Below, piece by piece: positions 15,429 through 24,566 of a DNA stretch of 64,000 bases; within the stretch, counting starts at the first letter, position 1, and each line of letters begins with the position of its first letter. The stretch lies in NCBI GenBank assembly GCA_019510435.1, contig JAEKKJ010000006.1, positions 62,001-126,000 of the forward strand. Direction: 5' to 3'. A model generated the notes under the pieces. The model was not told the DNA's origin. It ran no database searches and saw only the letters and a program-made list of their open reading frames with translations. The DNA comes from Caulobacterales bacterium (GTDB lineage: Bacteria > Pseudomonadota > Alphaproteobacteria > Caulobacterales > Caulobacteraceae). The position numbers and the translations under genes are program-made.

Positions 15429-17375
15429 GTGGCCGAGGCCCTGACCGAAACGACGGCTCCGCCGCCATCCAAGGCCGCGCCCCCGCACGGCGACAGCTTC
15501 TGGGTGCTCACCCTGGGCTCGATCGGCGTCGTCTTCGGCGACATCGGCACCAGCCCGCTCTACGCCCTGCGCGAGGCCCTGGCCCACGCCCGCGGCGGCG
15601 CGGGCCCGATGGCGGTGATGGGCGTCGTCTCGCTGGTGTTCTGGGCCCTGATCCTGGTGGTCACGGTCAAGTACGTGATCTTCGTCATGCGCGCCGACAA
15701 CAAGGGCGAGGGCGGCACCCTGGCGCTGATGGCCCTGGCCCAGCGAGCGCTTGGCGCGGCGCCGTCAGCCGCCCGCAGCTTCGTCAGCCGCTCGCGGTTC
15801 GTGTTCGTGCTCGGCATCTGCGGCGCGGCGCTGTTCTACGGCGACGGCCTGATCACCCCGGCCATCTCGGTGCTCTCCGCCGCCGAGGGCCTGAAGGACG
15901 CGCCGCAGATCGGCCACCTGTTCGAGCCGTTCGTGCTGCCGATCGCGGCGGTGATCCTGGTGGCGCTGTTCATGGTGCAGTCGCGCGGCACGGCCAGCGT
16001 CGGCCGCTACTTCGGCCCGATCACCCTGGTCTGGTTCGCCGTCCTGGCCGGCCTGGGCCTGATCTACATCGTCCAGGCGCCGCAGATCCTCCTCGGCCTC
16101 AGCCCCTACTATGCGGTCCATCTGCTCGCCAGCAACGGCCTCTTGGGCTTTGCGATCCTGGGCAGCGTCTTCCTGGTGGTGACCGGCGCGGAGGCGCTCT
16201 ACGCGGACATGGGCCACTTCGGGAAGGCGCCGATCCGCGCCGCGTGGCTGTTCGTGGCCTTCCCCTGCCTGATGCTGAACTACCTGGGCCAGGGCGCCCT
16301 GGTGCTGCTCAAGCCCGAGACCCAGGCCAACCCGTTCTACCTGATGATCCCGCAGGCGGTGTACTGGCCGGTCCTGCTGCTTACCATCGCCGCCACGGTG
16401 ATCGCCAGCCAGGCCGTGATCACCGGCGCCTATTCGGTGACCCAGCAGGCGGTGCAGCTAGGCCTCCTGCCCCGCATCGACATCCGCCGGACCAGCGAGA
16501 CCGTGGCCGGCCAGATCTATGTGCCCCAGGTGAACACCTTCCTGCTGGTGGGCGTGCTGATGCTGCTGGTGGTGTTCAAGACCTCCTCGAACCTGGCGTC
16601 GGCCTATGGCATCGCGGTGACCGGCACCATGGTGATCACCATGCTGCTCGCCTATGTCGTGGCGCGGCGCCGCTGGGGCTGGCGGCGCTCGACGGCCCTG
16701 CTGTTCGACATCCCGCTGATCACCATCGACCTCACCTTCCTGGCCGCCAACGCCCTGAAGATCCCGGAGGGCGGCTGGTTCCCCCTGGCCTTCGGGGGCG
16801 GGGTGATGCTGGTCATGTGGACCTGGACCCGGGGCGCCGCGATCCTCACGGAGAAGGCCCGCCGCGACAGCGTCCCGCTGACCGACCTGGCCGACATCCT
16901 GAAGACCCGGCCTATCAGCCGCGCCTCGGGCACGGCGGTGTTCCTGACCTCCGACCCCGACACCGCGCCCGTCGCCCTGATGCACAACCTCAAGCACAAC
17001 AAGGTGCTGCACGACCAGAACGTGATCCTGACGGTGCGCACCGCCGAGACGCCGCGCGTGCCCGACGAGGACCGGGTCCGGATCGAGCCGGTCAACGACC
17101 GCTTCCGCAAGGTGGCGCTCACCTACGGCTTCATGGAGAGCCCGAACCTGCCCAAGGCGCTCAGCCTCTGCCGCAAGCAGGGCCTGAAGTTCGACATCAT
17201 GGCCACCAGCTTCTTCCTCGGGAAGCGCTCGGTGGTGGCCTCGTCCCAGTCCGGCATGCCCCTCTGGCAGGACAAGCTGTTCATCTTCCTGATGAAGAAC
17301 GCCGCCAACCCGACCGACTTCTACAAGATCCCGCCCGGGCGCGTGGTCGAGATGGGGACCCAGGTGACGGTGTGA
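15429..17375 (+). CDS. kup: Low-affinity potassium transporter Kup
   Basis: A 648-residue K+/H+ symporter of the KUP/HAK/KT family, normal length for bacteria. The signature GSIGVVFGDIGTSPLYALRE opens the first membrane segment, GALFYGDGLITPAISVLSAAEGL follows in TM2-3, and about twelve hydrophobic helices precede a cytoplasmic C-terminal domain of about 180 residues. GTG at 15429 is chosen because GGAG lies at a good distance; longer frames would run through the divergent promoter. It ends a few bases before the convergent aldose-epimerase gene. A housekeeping ion transporter that seems to mark the border between the catabolic cluster and the galactose region. Confidence 0.95.
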   Translation: MAEALTETTAPPPSKAAPPHGDSFWVLTLGSIGVVFGDIGTSPLYALREALAHARGGAGPMAVMGVVSLVFWALILVVTVKYVIFVMRADNKGEGGTLALMALAQRALGAAPSAARSFVSRSRFVFVLGICGAALFYGDGLITPAISVLSAAEGLKDAPQIGHLFEPFVLPIAAVILVALFMVQSRGTASVGRYFGPITLVWFAVLAGLGLIYIVQAPQILLGLSPYYAVHLLASNGLLGFAILGSVFLVVTGAEALYADMGHFGKAPIRAAWLFVAFPCLMLNYLGQGALVLLKPETQANPFYLMIPQAVYWPVLLLTIAATVIASQAVITGAYSVTQQAVQLGLLPRIDIRRTSETVAGQIYVPQVNTFLLVGVLMLLVVFKTSSNLASAYGIAVTGTMVITMLLAYVVARRRWGWRRSTALLFDIPLITIDLTFLAANALKIPEGGWFPLAFGGGVMLVMWTWTRGAAILTEKARRDSVPLTDLADILKTRPISRASGTAVFLTSDPDTAPVALMHNLKHNKVLHDQNVILTVRTAETPRVPDEDRVRIEPVNDRFRKVALTYGFMESPNLPKALSLCRKQGLKFDIMATSFFLGKRSVVASSQSGMPLWQDKLFIFLMKNAANPTDFYKIPPGRVVEMGTQVTV

Positions 17376-17388
17376 GGGCGCGCGGCGC

Positions 17389-18456
17389 CTAGACGGCGAA
17401 CACGGCGACCCGCGCGGCGTAGGCGCAGCGAGCGCCGGGCGGCAGTGAGACCATGCCTCGCGTGACGTCGGCCGGCCATTCGGCGCCATAGGGGTCGGGC
17501 AGGTTGAACTGGGGCTCGATGACCACGAATGGCTGGTCCGGCGGCGCATAGACCTGGACCGCATGGACGGGCGGGGACGGCGCCGTCACCCGCAGGCCGA
17601 GGCTCGCCGCCGGATCGAGGAGCTGGACCACCATCTCGCCGCCGTCCGCATCCAGGCCGGTGAAGCAGTCGTCCAGGTAGAGCGCGCCCAGCGCCTGTCC
17701 GGGGCCGCGGAAGTCGTAGGGGGTGCTCGCCACGTCCAGCAGGCGGCCGGTGGGCAGCACCTCGTCATAGTCGTTGACGTCCGCCCGGCGCGCGGCCGGG
17801 ACGCGGAGCCGGGCCTGGCCCCGGTCGCCGCTCGGCACGCGGAAGTAGGGGTGCCAGCCGGCGCCGAACGGCAGGGGCTCTGGCCCAAGGCTCAGCGCTT
17901 CCACCTGGAGCCGCAGCTCCCCGTCGCAAAGCCGCCACTCGAAGCTGAGGTCCGCGCCCCCCGGCCACCGTCCGCCAAAGTCGCCGGCCGCCAGCCGCCC
18001 CGTCACCCGATCGGGCGCGGCCTTTTCGTAGGGGATCGGCGTCGCCAGGATCAGGCCGTGCATCGCATAGGTCTCAGCCCCCGCGGCCTTGCCGCCCCAG
18101 TTGCGCGGCAGGCGGGCCGGGCGGCCGTCGATCGTCGTGTCGATCTCGCGGCTGTCGGCGCGGGGGCGGCCGCGGATCCGGTTGGCGTAGGGGATCAGCA
18201 GGGCGCCGCCGAACGCGAACGAACGGTTGCCGGCGAAGTCCTCCGGGCCGCCGTCCAGCTGCGCCGCCGCCTCGGCCAGCGGCGGCGCGTGCAGCAGATC
18301 CAGCCGCTGGCCCGAGGGCAGGGCGACGGTGGCCTGCAACAGCATGAATCCCCGGCCGGGCAGGACCACCGCCTCGACGACGCTGGCGCGGCCCGCGACC
18401 GGATCAGCCGCCAGGGTCACCGCCGGCAGGCCGCCGATGCGCGGAGCCTCCGCCAC
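17389..18456 (-). CDS. Aldose 1-epimerase (galactose mutarotase)-like protein
   Basis: A 355-residue protein with the galactose-mutarotase-like beta-sandwich pattern: GGALLIPYANRIRG, an internal HG (MHGLI), GWHPYFRVP with the catalytic-type histidine, and a late VQVYAPPDQPFVVIEPQ with the Glu equivalent to the GalM general base. It would interconvert alpha and beta anomers of galactose or a related aldose. The GTG start follows the GH1-like gene stop by three bases, so both are one transcript. Together with the divergent sugar-acid operon it fits a galactose-utilisation locus. It could act on a modified or bound sugar rather than free galactose. Confidence 0.85.
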   Translation of the reverse strand: MAEAPRIGGLPAVTLAADPVAGRASVVEAVVLPGRGFMLLQATVALPSGQRLDLLHAPPLAEAAAQLDGGPEDFAGNRSFAFGGALLIPYANRIRGRPRADSREIDTTIDGRPARLPRNWGGKAAGAETYAMHGLILATPIPYEKAAPDRVTGRLAAGDFGGRWPGGADLSFEWRLCDGELRLQVEALSLGPEPLPFGAGWHPYFRVPSGDRGQARLRVPAARRADVNDYDEVLPTGRLLDVASTPYDFRGPGQALGALYLDDCFTGLDADGGEMVVQLLDPAASLGLRVTAPSPPVHAVQVYAPPDQPFVVIEPQFNLPDPYGAEWPADVTRGMVSLPPGARCAYAARVAVFAV

Positions 18457-18459
18457 ACC

Positions 18460-19752
18460 TCAGCTCATCTGGTCGGTGGTGGTGGCCAACTCGACGTCGC
18501 GCAGCTGGCGGGCGTCGTCCGCATGGCGCTGGGCGGCCTGTTCGCCGAACTCGGATGGCGGCACGATCGGGACCGTCAGGCAGATGCTCTGGGTCGGCAG
18601 CACCGCGCCCCAGTCGCTGACCAGCTGCTTGTACGAGCGGCCCACCGGCCGGATCTGGCGGTTCAGGTCATAGAGGCCCACCGGGTGGACGCGGTTGTTC
18701 TGCTCGCGCAGCCCCACGTCCCAGTCGATCTGGTCGGTCAGCGAGTACCAGGTGAAGCCGACGGTCGGCACGCCGTCGTTGCGCAGCCGCAGGACATTGG
18801 CCCACTCCTTCCAGAGCCAATTGACCGCCTCGTCGCCGCTCGGCCCCTCGGCGATGTTGGTCTCGGTGTGCATCACCGGCAGGCGGTAGCGGGCGTAGTA
18901 CTGCCGGGTGATCTCGCAGTAGCCGAAGATCTCGCCCGAGGCCCGGGTCAGGCCGTCGGCGGCAACCCGGTGCTCGTTGGTCCAGTAGTAGTCGTTGCCC
19001 AGGATGCAGTGGTGGCGCAGCGAGTTGCCGAGGAAGAAGTGGTACTCGTCCTGGGTCATGCCGTTGTCCAGCAGGTACTCGTACATCTCCGAGTCGACCC
19101 TGTGGCCGTAGTTGAGGTCCAGCGACAGGAACCGGCTGGAGTTCATCACCTCGGCCGGCTTGATGGCGGCTGGGTTCTCCGCGTGGAAATATTCCGAGGA
19201 TTCGCTCTGCACGAAGATCGCGTCGGGGCGCACCTCCAGGATCTCCTGCATGGCGCGGACATTGGCCCTGACGATGTGCTTGAGGGCGGTGACGAAGGTG
19301 CGCTCGGTGGTGCCCTGCTCGTTCCACCAGCCGTACTTGGCCGAGAACTGGGCGCAGATGAACATCTCATTGACCGGCGTGTAGAGCTGCACCCAGCGGA
19401 AGCGCTCGGCGAAGGCGCGGGCGTAGCGGGCGAACTGCTCGGGGAAATCAGGGTTCTGGAAGTCGCCGATCCAGTCGGGCACGCCGAAGTGGCAGAGGTC
19501 CACGATCGGGATGATGTTGCGCCGGCGCAGCTCGGCGAAGGTGACGTCCGCGAACTCCCAGTCGTAGCGCTCCGGCCCGATCAGGGTGGTGTGCAGCGGC
19601 GGGCCGTAGCGCAGGTAGGACAGGCCCAGGTCCTGGACCAGGTCGAAGTCCTCGCGCCAACGCCGGTAGTGGCCGCACGACTCCATCTGGTCGACGCGGA
19701 TGCGGCCGTGCTGGATCCGGGGGATGGAGTTCTCGATCCCCGTCGCGAACAT
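18460..19752 (-). CDS. GH1-like glycoside hydrolase (beta-glycosidase family)
   Basis: A 430-residue cytoplasmic (no signal peptide) TIM-barrel protein of the family 1 glycosidase type. The acid/base glutamate is Glu129 in YTPVNEM and the likely nucleophile is Glu297 in MHTETN, where classical GH1 has TENG. It is similar in length and spacing to the N-terminal half of the fusion at 24567-26780, whose acid/base Glu is also residue 129. Divergent GH1 groups of this kind have unknown substrates. Co-transcribed with the aldose epimerase. A role in releasing galactose or handling a galactosyl or galactofuranosyl compound is plausible from context but unproven. Confidence 0.82.
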   Translation of the reverse strand: MFATGIENSIPRIQHGRIRVDQMESCGHYRRWREDFDLVQDLGLSYLRYGPPLHTTLIGPERYDWEFADVTFAELRRRNIIPIVDLCHFGVPDWIGDFQNPDFPEQFARYARAFAERFRWVQLYTPVNEMFICAQFSAKYGWWNEQGTTERTFVTALKHIVRANVRAMQEILEVRPDAIFVQSESSEYFHAENPAAIKPAEVMNSSRFLSLDLNYGHRVDSEMYEYLLDNGMTQDEYHFFLGNSLRHHCILGNDYYWTNEHRVAADGLTRASGEIFGYCEITRQYYARYRLPVMHTETNIAEGPSGDEAVNWLWKEWANVLRLRNDGVPTVGFTWYSLTDQIDWDVGLREQNNRVHPVGLYDLNRQIRPVGRSYKQLVSDWGAVLPTQSICLTVPIVPPSEFGEQAAQRHADDARQLRDVELATTTDQMS

Positions 19753-19852
19753 GAAACCAGGAATGAGCCGTCCTCCTGAGGCCGCGGAATGCGGTCGCAG
19801 GACCTAAAACTCCGGCTGGGGAGGCTGGGTTCAGGGGCGCGGTCGCGCCGGC

Positions 19853-20092
19853 CTATTCCGCGGCGTGGCGGAAGGCTTCCGGCGCGACCTTGCGGCACCG
19901 GCTGAGCAGCGCCAGCCCGTCGACCCCGCTGTGCACGTTGCGCACCCAGGCCTTCTCGCCGTTCACCGCCACCACCTCATATTGCGGATAGAGGTTCTGG
20001 CCCGTCGCGACGATATCGCCGGCGTGGATGTCTTCGTGGTGCTCGCGATCATGGCTGATCGCAAAGACGTCCGAGTAGCTCGACAGAGTCAT
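19853..20092 (-). CDS. Small conserved hypothetical protein (79 aa)
   Basis: A 79-residue acidic/histidine-containing protein (HDREHHEDIHAGD near the N-terminus) followed by a beta-rich stretch IVATGQNLYPQYEVVAVNGEKAWVRNV, which suggests a small SH3-like or KOW-like barrel. ATG at 20092 has GGGAGGGG upstream. It lies about 100 bp upstream of the GH1-like gene on the same strand and may lead that operon. I do not recognise the family. Its position beside carbohydrate genes suggests a linked role. Confidence 0.65.
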   Translation of the reverse strand: MTLSSYSDVFAISHDREHHEDIHAGDIVATGQNLYPQYEVVAVNGEKAWVRNVHSGVDGLALLSRCRKVAPEAFRHAAE

Positions 20093-20526
20093 GTTTGGGA
20101 CCCCTCCCGATTCTGTTGAGCAGGATATTCGCCGGCCGCTCGTGAATGGAAACGAAACAGCGCCTGACCACTTGTCGCAGCCCTTGCGGCGAAGGCGTCG
20201 CCCCCTGCGGCCAGCCGCCGCCGTCGAGCCGCCCACAGAGCCTGTCGCGGGCGCGAGATCGCGCGGATCGAAGCTGTTTTTGTTGAATAATTGACACTTC
20301 CCCGGCCTGGCCGAACCGTGATCGCGGAGCGGCGGCAGCCGGGGTCGGCCGGTCGGCGCGCCTCACCCTGTGCGCAACCGTCGCAGTTCCGACGGGCTGG
20401 CGCTGGGCGGGTCCGGCCCGACTGGGCGACGGCGGGTCTGCGACCGGCGTTCCGGGGCCGCGCACGATGTCTGAACCGTCCCCGCGGCTGGCGGGTTTAG
20501 CCCCCGCATCAGGGAGCCCCGGGACG
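20093..20526. other. Intergenic region between divergent sugar operons
   Basis: A gene-free stretch of 434 bp between the minus-strand small protein/GH1/epimerase unit and the plus-strand galactonate-type operon. It must hold both promoters. An AT-rich core around 20275-20296 contains TTGAATAATTGACA; TTGACA at 20291-20296 could be a -35 for the plus operon, but no good -10 follows. No clear operator, RNA gene or small ORF is seen. Confidence 0.6.
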
Positions 20527-22251
20527 ATGGCCGACAAGCCGCTGCGCAGCCAGAGAAGCTACGGCAAGCTCGATCGCGACGGGTTCATCCATCGCAGCTG
20601 GATCAAGGGCACGGGCCTTCCCGACCACGTCTTCGACGGCCGCCCGATCATCGGCATCTGCAACACCTGGTCGGAGCTGGTGACCTGCCAGTTCCACCTG
20701 CGCGACCTGGCCGAATATGTGAAGCGCGGCGTCTGGGAGGCCGGCGGCGTGCCGATCGAGTTCCCGGCCATGTCGCTGCCCGAGACCCAGATGCGGCCGA
20801 CAGCGATGCTGTTCCGCAACCTGCTGGCCATGGAGGTGGAGGAGTCGATCCGCGCCAATCCGATCGACGGCGTGGTCCTGCTGGGCGGCTGCGACAAGAC
20901 CACGCCCGGCCAGCTGATGGGCGCGGCGAGCGTGGATCTGCCCACCATGGTGGTCTCCTCCGGCCCGATGCTCAACGGCAAGTGGCATGGGCGCGACATC
21001 GGCTCGGGCACCGACGTCTGGCGCTTCTCCGAGGCGGTGCGGGCCGGCGAGATGACGCTGAAGGACTTCCTCTCCGCCGAGGCCTCCATGAGCCGCAGCC
21101 ACGGGACCTGCAACACCATGGGCACGGCCTCGACCATGGCCAGCCTGATGGAGGCCCTGGGCGTCTGCCTGCCCAACAACGCCGCCCTGCCCGGCGTCGA
21201 TTCCCGCCGCAAGACCTTGGCCCACCTGACCGGCAACCGGATCGTCGAACTGGTCCGGAAGGACGTTCGGCTGTCGCAGATCCTGACCCGCGAGGCGTTC
21301 GAGAACGCGATCCTGATGCACGCGGCCATCGGCGGGTCGACCAACGCCGTGGTGCATCTCCTGGCGCTCGCCGGGCGGGTGGGCGTGCCGCTCACCTTGG
21401 AGGACTTCGACCGGCTGGGCCGCGAGGTCCCGCTGCTGGTCGACCTGATGCCATCCGGCCGCTTCCTGATGGAGGACTTCTGCTACGCCGGCGGCTGCCC
21501 CGCCGTGGCCAAGCAGCTCGGCGAGCTGTTCCGGCGCGACGCCGTCACCGTGGCCGGCCTCACCCAGGGCGAGATCGCTGACGCCGCGGAGGTCTGGAAC
21601 GCGGAGGTGATCGGATCCCCGGACCATCCGATCGGCCCCGCCTCCGGCGTGTGGGTGTTGCGCGGCAACCTCTGCCCCGGCGGCGCGATCCTGAAGCCCA
21701 GCGCCGCGAGCCCGGAGCTGCTGACCCACCGCGGCCGCGCGGTCGTCTTCGAGGACATCGAGGACTACCACGCCCGCATCGACAGCCCGGACCTGGAGGT
21801 CGACGCCACCTCCGTCCTGGTGCTGAAGGGTTGCGGGCCCAGGGGTTATCCGGGCATGCCGGAGGTGGGCAACATGGCCCTGCCGCCCAAGCTGCTGCGC
21901 GAGGGCGTGCGCGACATGGTGCGGATCTCAGACGCGCGGATGAGCGGCACCGCCTATGGCACGGTGGTCCTCCACGTTTCGCCGGAATCTGAGGCCGGCG
22001 GTCCGCTGGCGCTGGTCCGCAGCGGAGACGAGATCGCGCTCGACGGTCCGGCCCGCACGCTGGAGCTGCTGATGGACGAGGCCGAGCTCGCCCAGCGCCG
22101 CAGCGCCTGGGAGGCCTCACGTCAGCCCTCCCGGTTCGACCGCGGCTGGTATCGACTCTATATCGACACCGTGCTGCAAGCCGACCAGGGCGCGGACCTC
22201 GATTTCCTGGTCGGCAAGTCCAGCGCCGACGTCACCCGGGAGTCCCATTGA
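20527..22251 (+). CDS. IlvD/Edd-family sugar acid dehydratase (L-arabinonate/D-galactonate type)
   Basis: A 574-residue [2Fe-2S] dehydratase that removes water from an aldonate to give a 2-keto-3-deoxy sugar acid. Cluster cysteines are Cys54 (LVTCQF), Cys122 (GGCDKTTPG) and Cys195 (SHGTCNTMG), the spacing of the sugar-acid branch rather than the amino-acid enzyme IlvD; GNLCPGGAILKP and GCGPRGYPGMPE are also conserved. The start at 20527 (MADKPLRS) is preferred to 20467, since family members begin near this point. First gene of a four-gene operon with SDR, DgoK-like and DgoA-like enzymes. Dehydratases of this branch accept D-galactonate, L-arabinonate and D-fuconate; the downstream kinase and aldolase favour galactonate. 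Confidence 0.92.
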   Translation: MADKPLRSQRSYGKLDRDGFIHRSWIKGTGLPDHVFDGRPIIGICNTWSELVTCQFHLRDLAEYVKRGVWEAGGVPIEFPAMSLPETQMRPTAMLFRNLLAMEVEESIRANPIDGVVLLGGCDKTTPGQLMGAASVDLPTMVVSSGPMLNGKWHGRDIGSGTDVWRFSEAVRAGEMTLKDFLSAEASMSRSHGTCNTMGTASTMASLMEALGVCLPNNAALPGVDSRRKTLAHLTGNRIVELVRKDVRLSQILTREAFENAILMHAAIGGSTNAVVHLLALAGRVGVPLTLEDFDRLGREVPLLVDLMPSGRFLMEDFCYAGGCPAVAKQLGELFRRDAVTVAGLTQGEIADAAEVWNAEVIGSPDHPIGPASGVWVLRGNLCPGGAILKPSAASPELLTHRGRAVVFEDIEDYHARIDSPDLEVDATSVLVLKGCGPRGYPGMPEVGNMALPPKLLREGVRDMVRISDARMSGTAYGTVVLHVSPESEAGGPLALVRSGDEIALDGPARTLELLMDEAELAQRRSAWEASRQPSRFDRGWYRLYIDTVLQADQGADLDFLVGKSSADVTRESH

Positions 22252-22252
22252 A

Positions 22253-23005
22253 ATGGCCTTTGCGACCTATCCCAGCCTGAGCGGTCGGGTCGCCTTCATC
22301 ACCGGCGGCGCGTCCGGGATTGGCGAGACCTTCGTCGAGGCGTTCCACGCCCAGGGTTGCAAGGTGGCCTTCGTCGACCTGCAGGCGGACGCCGGCGAGG
22401 CCCTGGCCGCAAAGCTGGGCGATGGCGCCTGGTTCCGGCGCTGCGACGTCACCGACGCGGCGGCGCTGCAGGCCGCGATCAAGGACGCCGCGGCCGCCCT
22501 CGGCCCGATTACCGTCCTGATCAACAACGTCGCCAACGACACGCGCCATCCAGCGGCGGAGACCACGCCCGACGCCTGGCGGCGCGGCCTGGCCGTCAAC
22601 CTGGATCCCTGCTTCATCGCCGCGGTGGCGGTCCATCCGATGATGCAGGCGGCCGGCGGCGGCTCCATCGTCAACGTCAGTTCGATCAACGCCTTGCTGG
22701 GCCCGGCGGACCTGGCCACCTACGTCGCGGCCAAGGGCGCCATCAATTCGCTGTCCAAGACCCTGGCTCGGGAATGGGGCGCCGACCGCATCCGGGTGAA
22801 TGCGCTCTCGCCCGGTTGGGTGGTTACGCCCCGGCAGCTGGAGCTGTGGCTGACGCCCGAGGCCGAGGCCGAGTGGTCGAAGCTGGTGGCGCTGAAGGAC
22901 CGCATCCAGCCGCGGGATATCGCCAATGCGGCCCTGTTCCTCGCCGCGGACGACAGCCGCATGATGACCGGCCAGAACATGGTCGTCGACGCGGGGCGCA
23001 CCTGA
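22253..23005 (+). CDS. SDR aldose 1-dehydrogenase (galactose/XylB-like)
   Basis: A 250-residue SDR: TGGASGIG (17-24), INNVANDTRH at about 90-99, serines in NVSSIN (143-144), Tyr157 and Lys161. The N-x-A-N-D-x-RH variant of the NNAG motif is typical of sugar 1-dehydrogenases such as Caulobacter D-xylose dehydrogenase XylB and rhizobial galactose dehydrogenase. It would oxidise the aldose to its aldonolactone. ATG starts one base after the dehydratase stop and its stop overlaps the kinase start (ATGA). No lactonase gene is seen nearby, so lactone opening must be spontaneous or done elsewhere. Confidence 0.9.
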   Translation: MAFATYPSLSGRVAFITGGASGIGETFVEAFHAQGCKVAFVDLQADAGEALAAKLGDGAWFRRCDVTDAAALQAAIKDAAAALGPITVLINNVANDTRHPAAETTPDAWRRGLAVNLDPCFIAAVAVHPMMQAAGGGSIVNVSSINALLGPADLATYVAAKGAINSLSKTLAREWGADRIRVNALSPGWVVTPRQLELWLTPEAEAEWSKLVALKDRIQPRDIANAALFLAADDSRMMTGQNMVVDAGRT

Positions 23006-23934
23006 TGGCGGCCTCGGCTCTCCCGGCGTGCGAGCTTCTGGCCTGCGACTGGGGAACGACGAACCTTCGGGTCTGGGCGCTGGACGCGGCCGGCGCGGTG
23101 ACCGCCCAGCGCGACTTCCCGCTGGGCGTCTCCCAGCTGGCGGCGGGCGAGGCGGCGCGCCGGTTCCACGAGGAGGTGCGGCCCGCGCTGGGCGCCGAGC
23201 GGACCCCGGCGATCCTCTGCGGCATGGTCGGCTCCAACCTAGGGTGGGCCATAGCGCCCTATGTGGATTGTCCGGCCTCGCGCGCGGATCTGGCGGCGCG
23301 GCTGCTGGCGGTGGAGGACCCGGGCGGCCCGGTCCGTATCGTGCCGGGCGTGCGCAGCGACGGCTTCAACGGCCGCGGTGATGTCATGCGCGGCGAGGAG
23401 ACCCAGCTGTTCGGCTGGCTGGCCAGCCATCCCCGGTATGCGCAGGGCCGGCGCCTGGTCTGCCATCCGGGCACCCACGCCAAGTGGATGCTGGTGGAGG
23501 ACGGCCGGCTGGTCGGCTTCGTCACCGCCATGACCGGCGAGCTGTTCGCGGTGCTGGGCCGCCACAGCGTGCTGCGCAGCGAGGCGCCCTCCGACGACAT
23601 GGCGGCGTTCGACGACGGCGTCGAAGCCGCCGGCGACGGCGACGCCCTGGCCGCGCGGCTGTTCACGGCGCGGGCCCGGATCGTCGGCCAGGGGGCGCCC
23701 CCGCAGAGCGCCTCCAGCTACCTGTCGGGGCTGCTGATCGGCGCAGACGTGGCGGCGACCCCGCGTCTGCTGCGGGCCCAGGCGGAGGAGGTGATCCTGC
23801 TGGGCGACAGCCGGCTGTGCGGGCTCTACGCCCGCGCGCTCTCCGCACGTGGCGCCAAGACCACCACCTTCGACGGCGAGGCGGCGGCGATCGCCGGCCT
23901 CGTGGCGCTGCATGGCATGGAGATGGCGCAATGA
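23005..23934 (+). CDS. dgoK: 2-dehydro-3-deoxygalactonokinase
   Basis: A 309-residue kinase of the DgoK family (ASKHA fold), phosphorylating 2-keto-3-deoxygalactonate to the 6-phosphate. The N-terminal phosphate-1 motif CDWGTTNLRVWAL, CGMVGSNLGW, RGEETQLFGW, HPGTHAKWM and FVTAMTGELF are family signatures, and length is normal. Translationally coupled to the SDR upstream and to the aldolase downstream (both ATGA). This gene gives the strongest evidence that the operon degrades galactose by the De Ley-Doudoroff route rather than arabinose or xylose. Confidence 0.93.
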   Translation: MAASALPACELLACDWGTTNLRVWALDAAGAVTAQRDFPLGVSQLAAGEAARRFHEEVRPALGAERTPAILCGMVGSNLGWAIAPYVDCPASRADLAARLLAVEDPGGPVRIVPGVRSDGFNGRGDVMRGEETQLFGWLASHPRYAQGRRLVCHPGTHAKWMLVEDGRLVGFVTAMTGELFAVLGRHSVLRSEAPSDDMAAFDDGVEAAGDGDALAARLFTARARIVGQGAPPQSASSYLSGLLIGADVAATPRLLRAQAEEVILLGDSRLCGLYARALSARGAKTTTFDGEAAAIAGLVALHGMEMAQ

Positions 23935-24554
23935 CCCTCGAGGACGCCCTGGCCGAATGCCCGGTGGTGGCCATCGTGCGCGGCATCCGCCCGGACGAGG
24001 CCCTGGCCCATGTCGAGGCGCTGCTCGCAGCCGGCGTCCGCGGCGTCGAGGTCCCGCTCAATTCGCCGCAACCCCTGGAGAGCGTCCGCCGCATCGTGGC
24101 CGAGTTCCAGGGCCGCATGGCCATCGGCGCCGGCACGGTGCTGACCCCGGACCAGGTCGAGGCGGTGGCCGAGGCCGGCGGGCGGATCATCGTCTCGCCC
24201 AATACCGACCCGGCGGTGGTGCGCCGCGCCGTGGCGCTGCAGCTCGATCCGGCCCCCGGTTTCGCCACGGCGACGGAAGCGTTCGCCGCCTATGCGGCCG
24301 GCGCGCGGCACCTGAAGCTGTTTCCGGCGGCCACCTACGGCGCCGGCCACCTGCGCCAGCTGAAGGCGGTGCTGCCGCCGGACGCGGTGGTGTGGGCGGT
24401 GGGCGGCGTCGGGCCGGACAGCATGGCCGAGTGGCGCCAGGCCGGGGCCCGCGCCTTCGGCCTGGGCGGCGAACTCTACCGCGCCGGCCAGAGCCCCGCC
24501 GAGACCGCGGAGAAGGCCCAACGCGTCGTCGCGGCGGTGCGCGCCCTCGCCTGA
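23931..24554 (+). CDS. dgoA: 2-dehydro-3-deoxy-6-phosphogalactonate aldolase
   Basis: A 207-residue class I aldolase of the KDPG/KDPGal family; cleaves KDPGal to pyruvate and glyceraldehyde 3-phosphate. VAIVRGIRPDEA at the N-terminus, Glu in GVEVPLNSP, GAGTVLTPDQV and the Schiff-base lysine in HLKLFPAA are visible. The GVEVPLNSP variant (instead of the TLRTP of Eda) is typical of DgoA. Coupled by ATGA to dgoK and last in the operon; it converges with the GH1-RmlD fusion 12 bp away. Confidence 0.93.
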   Translation: MTLEDALAECPVVAIVRGIRPDEALAHVEALLAAGVRGVEVPLNSPQPLESVRRIVAEFQGRMAIGAGTVLTPDQVEAVAEAGGRIIVSPNTDPAVVRRAVALQLDPAPGFATATEAFAAYAAGARHLKLFPAATYGAGHLRQLKAVLPPDAVVWAVGGVGPDSMAEWRQAGARAFGLGGELYRAGQSPAETAEKAQRVVAAVRALA

Positions 24555-24566
24555 CCGGCCGGGCGC

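Noticed and set aside
15383-17392. 669-codon frame inside kup
   Set aside because: Arg/Pro/Gly-rich shadow of the Kup frame; it has no recognisable motif.
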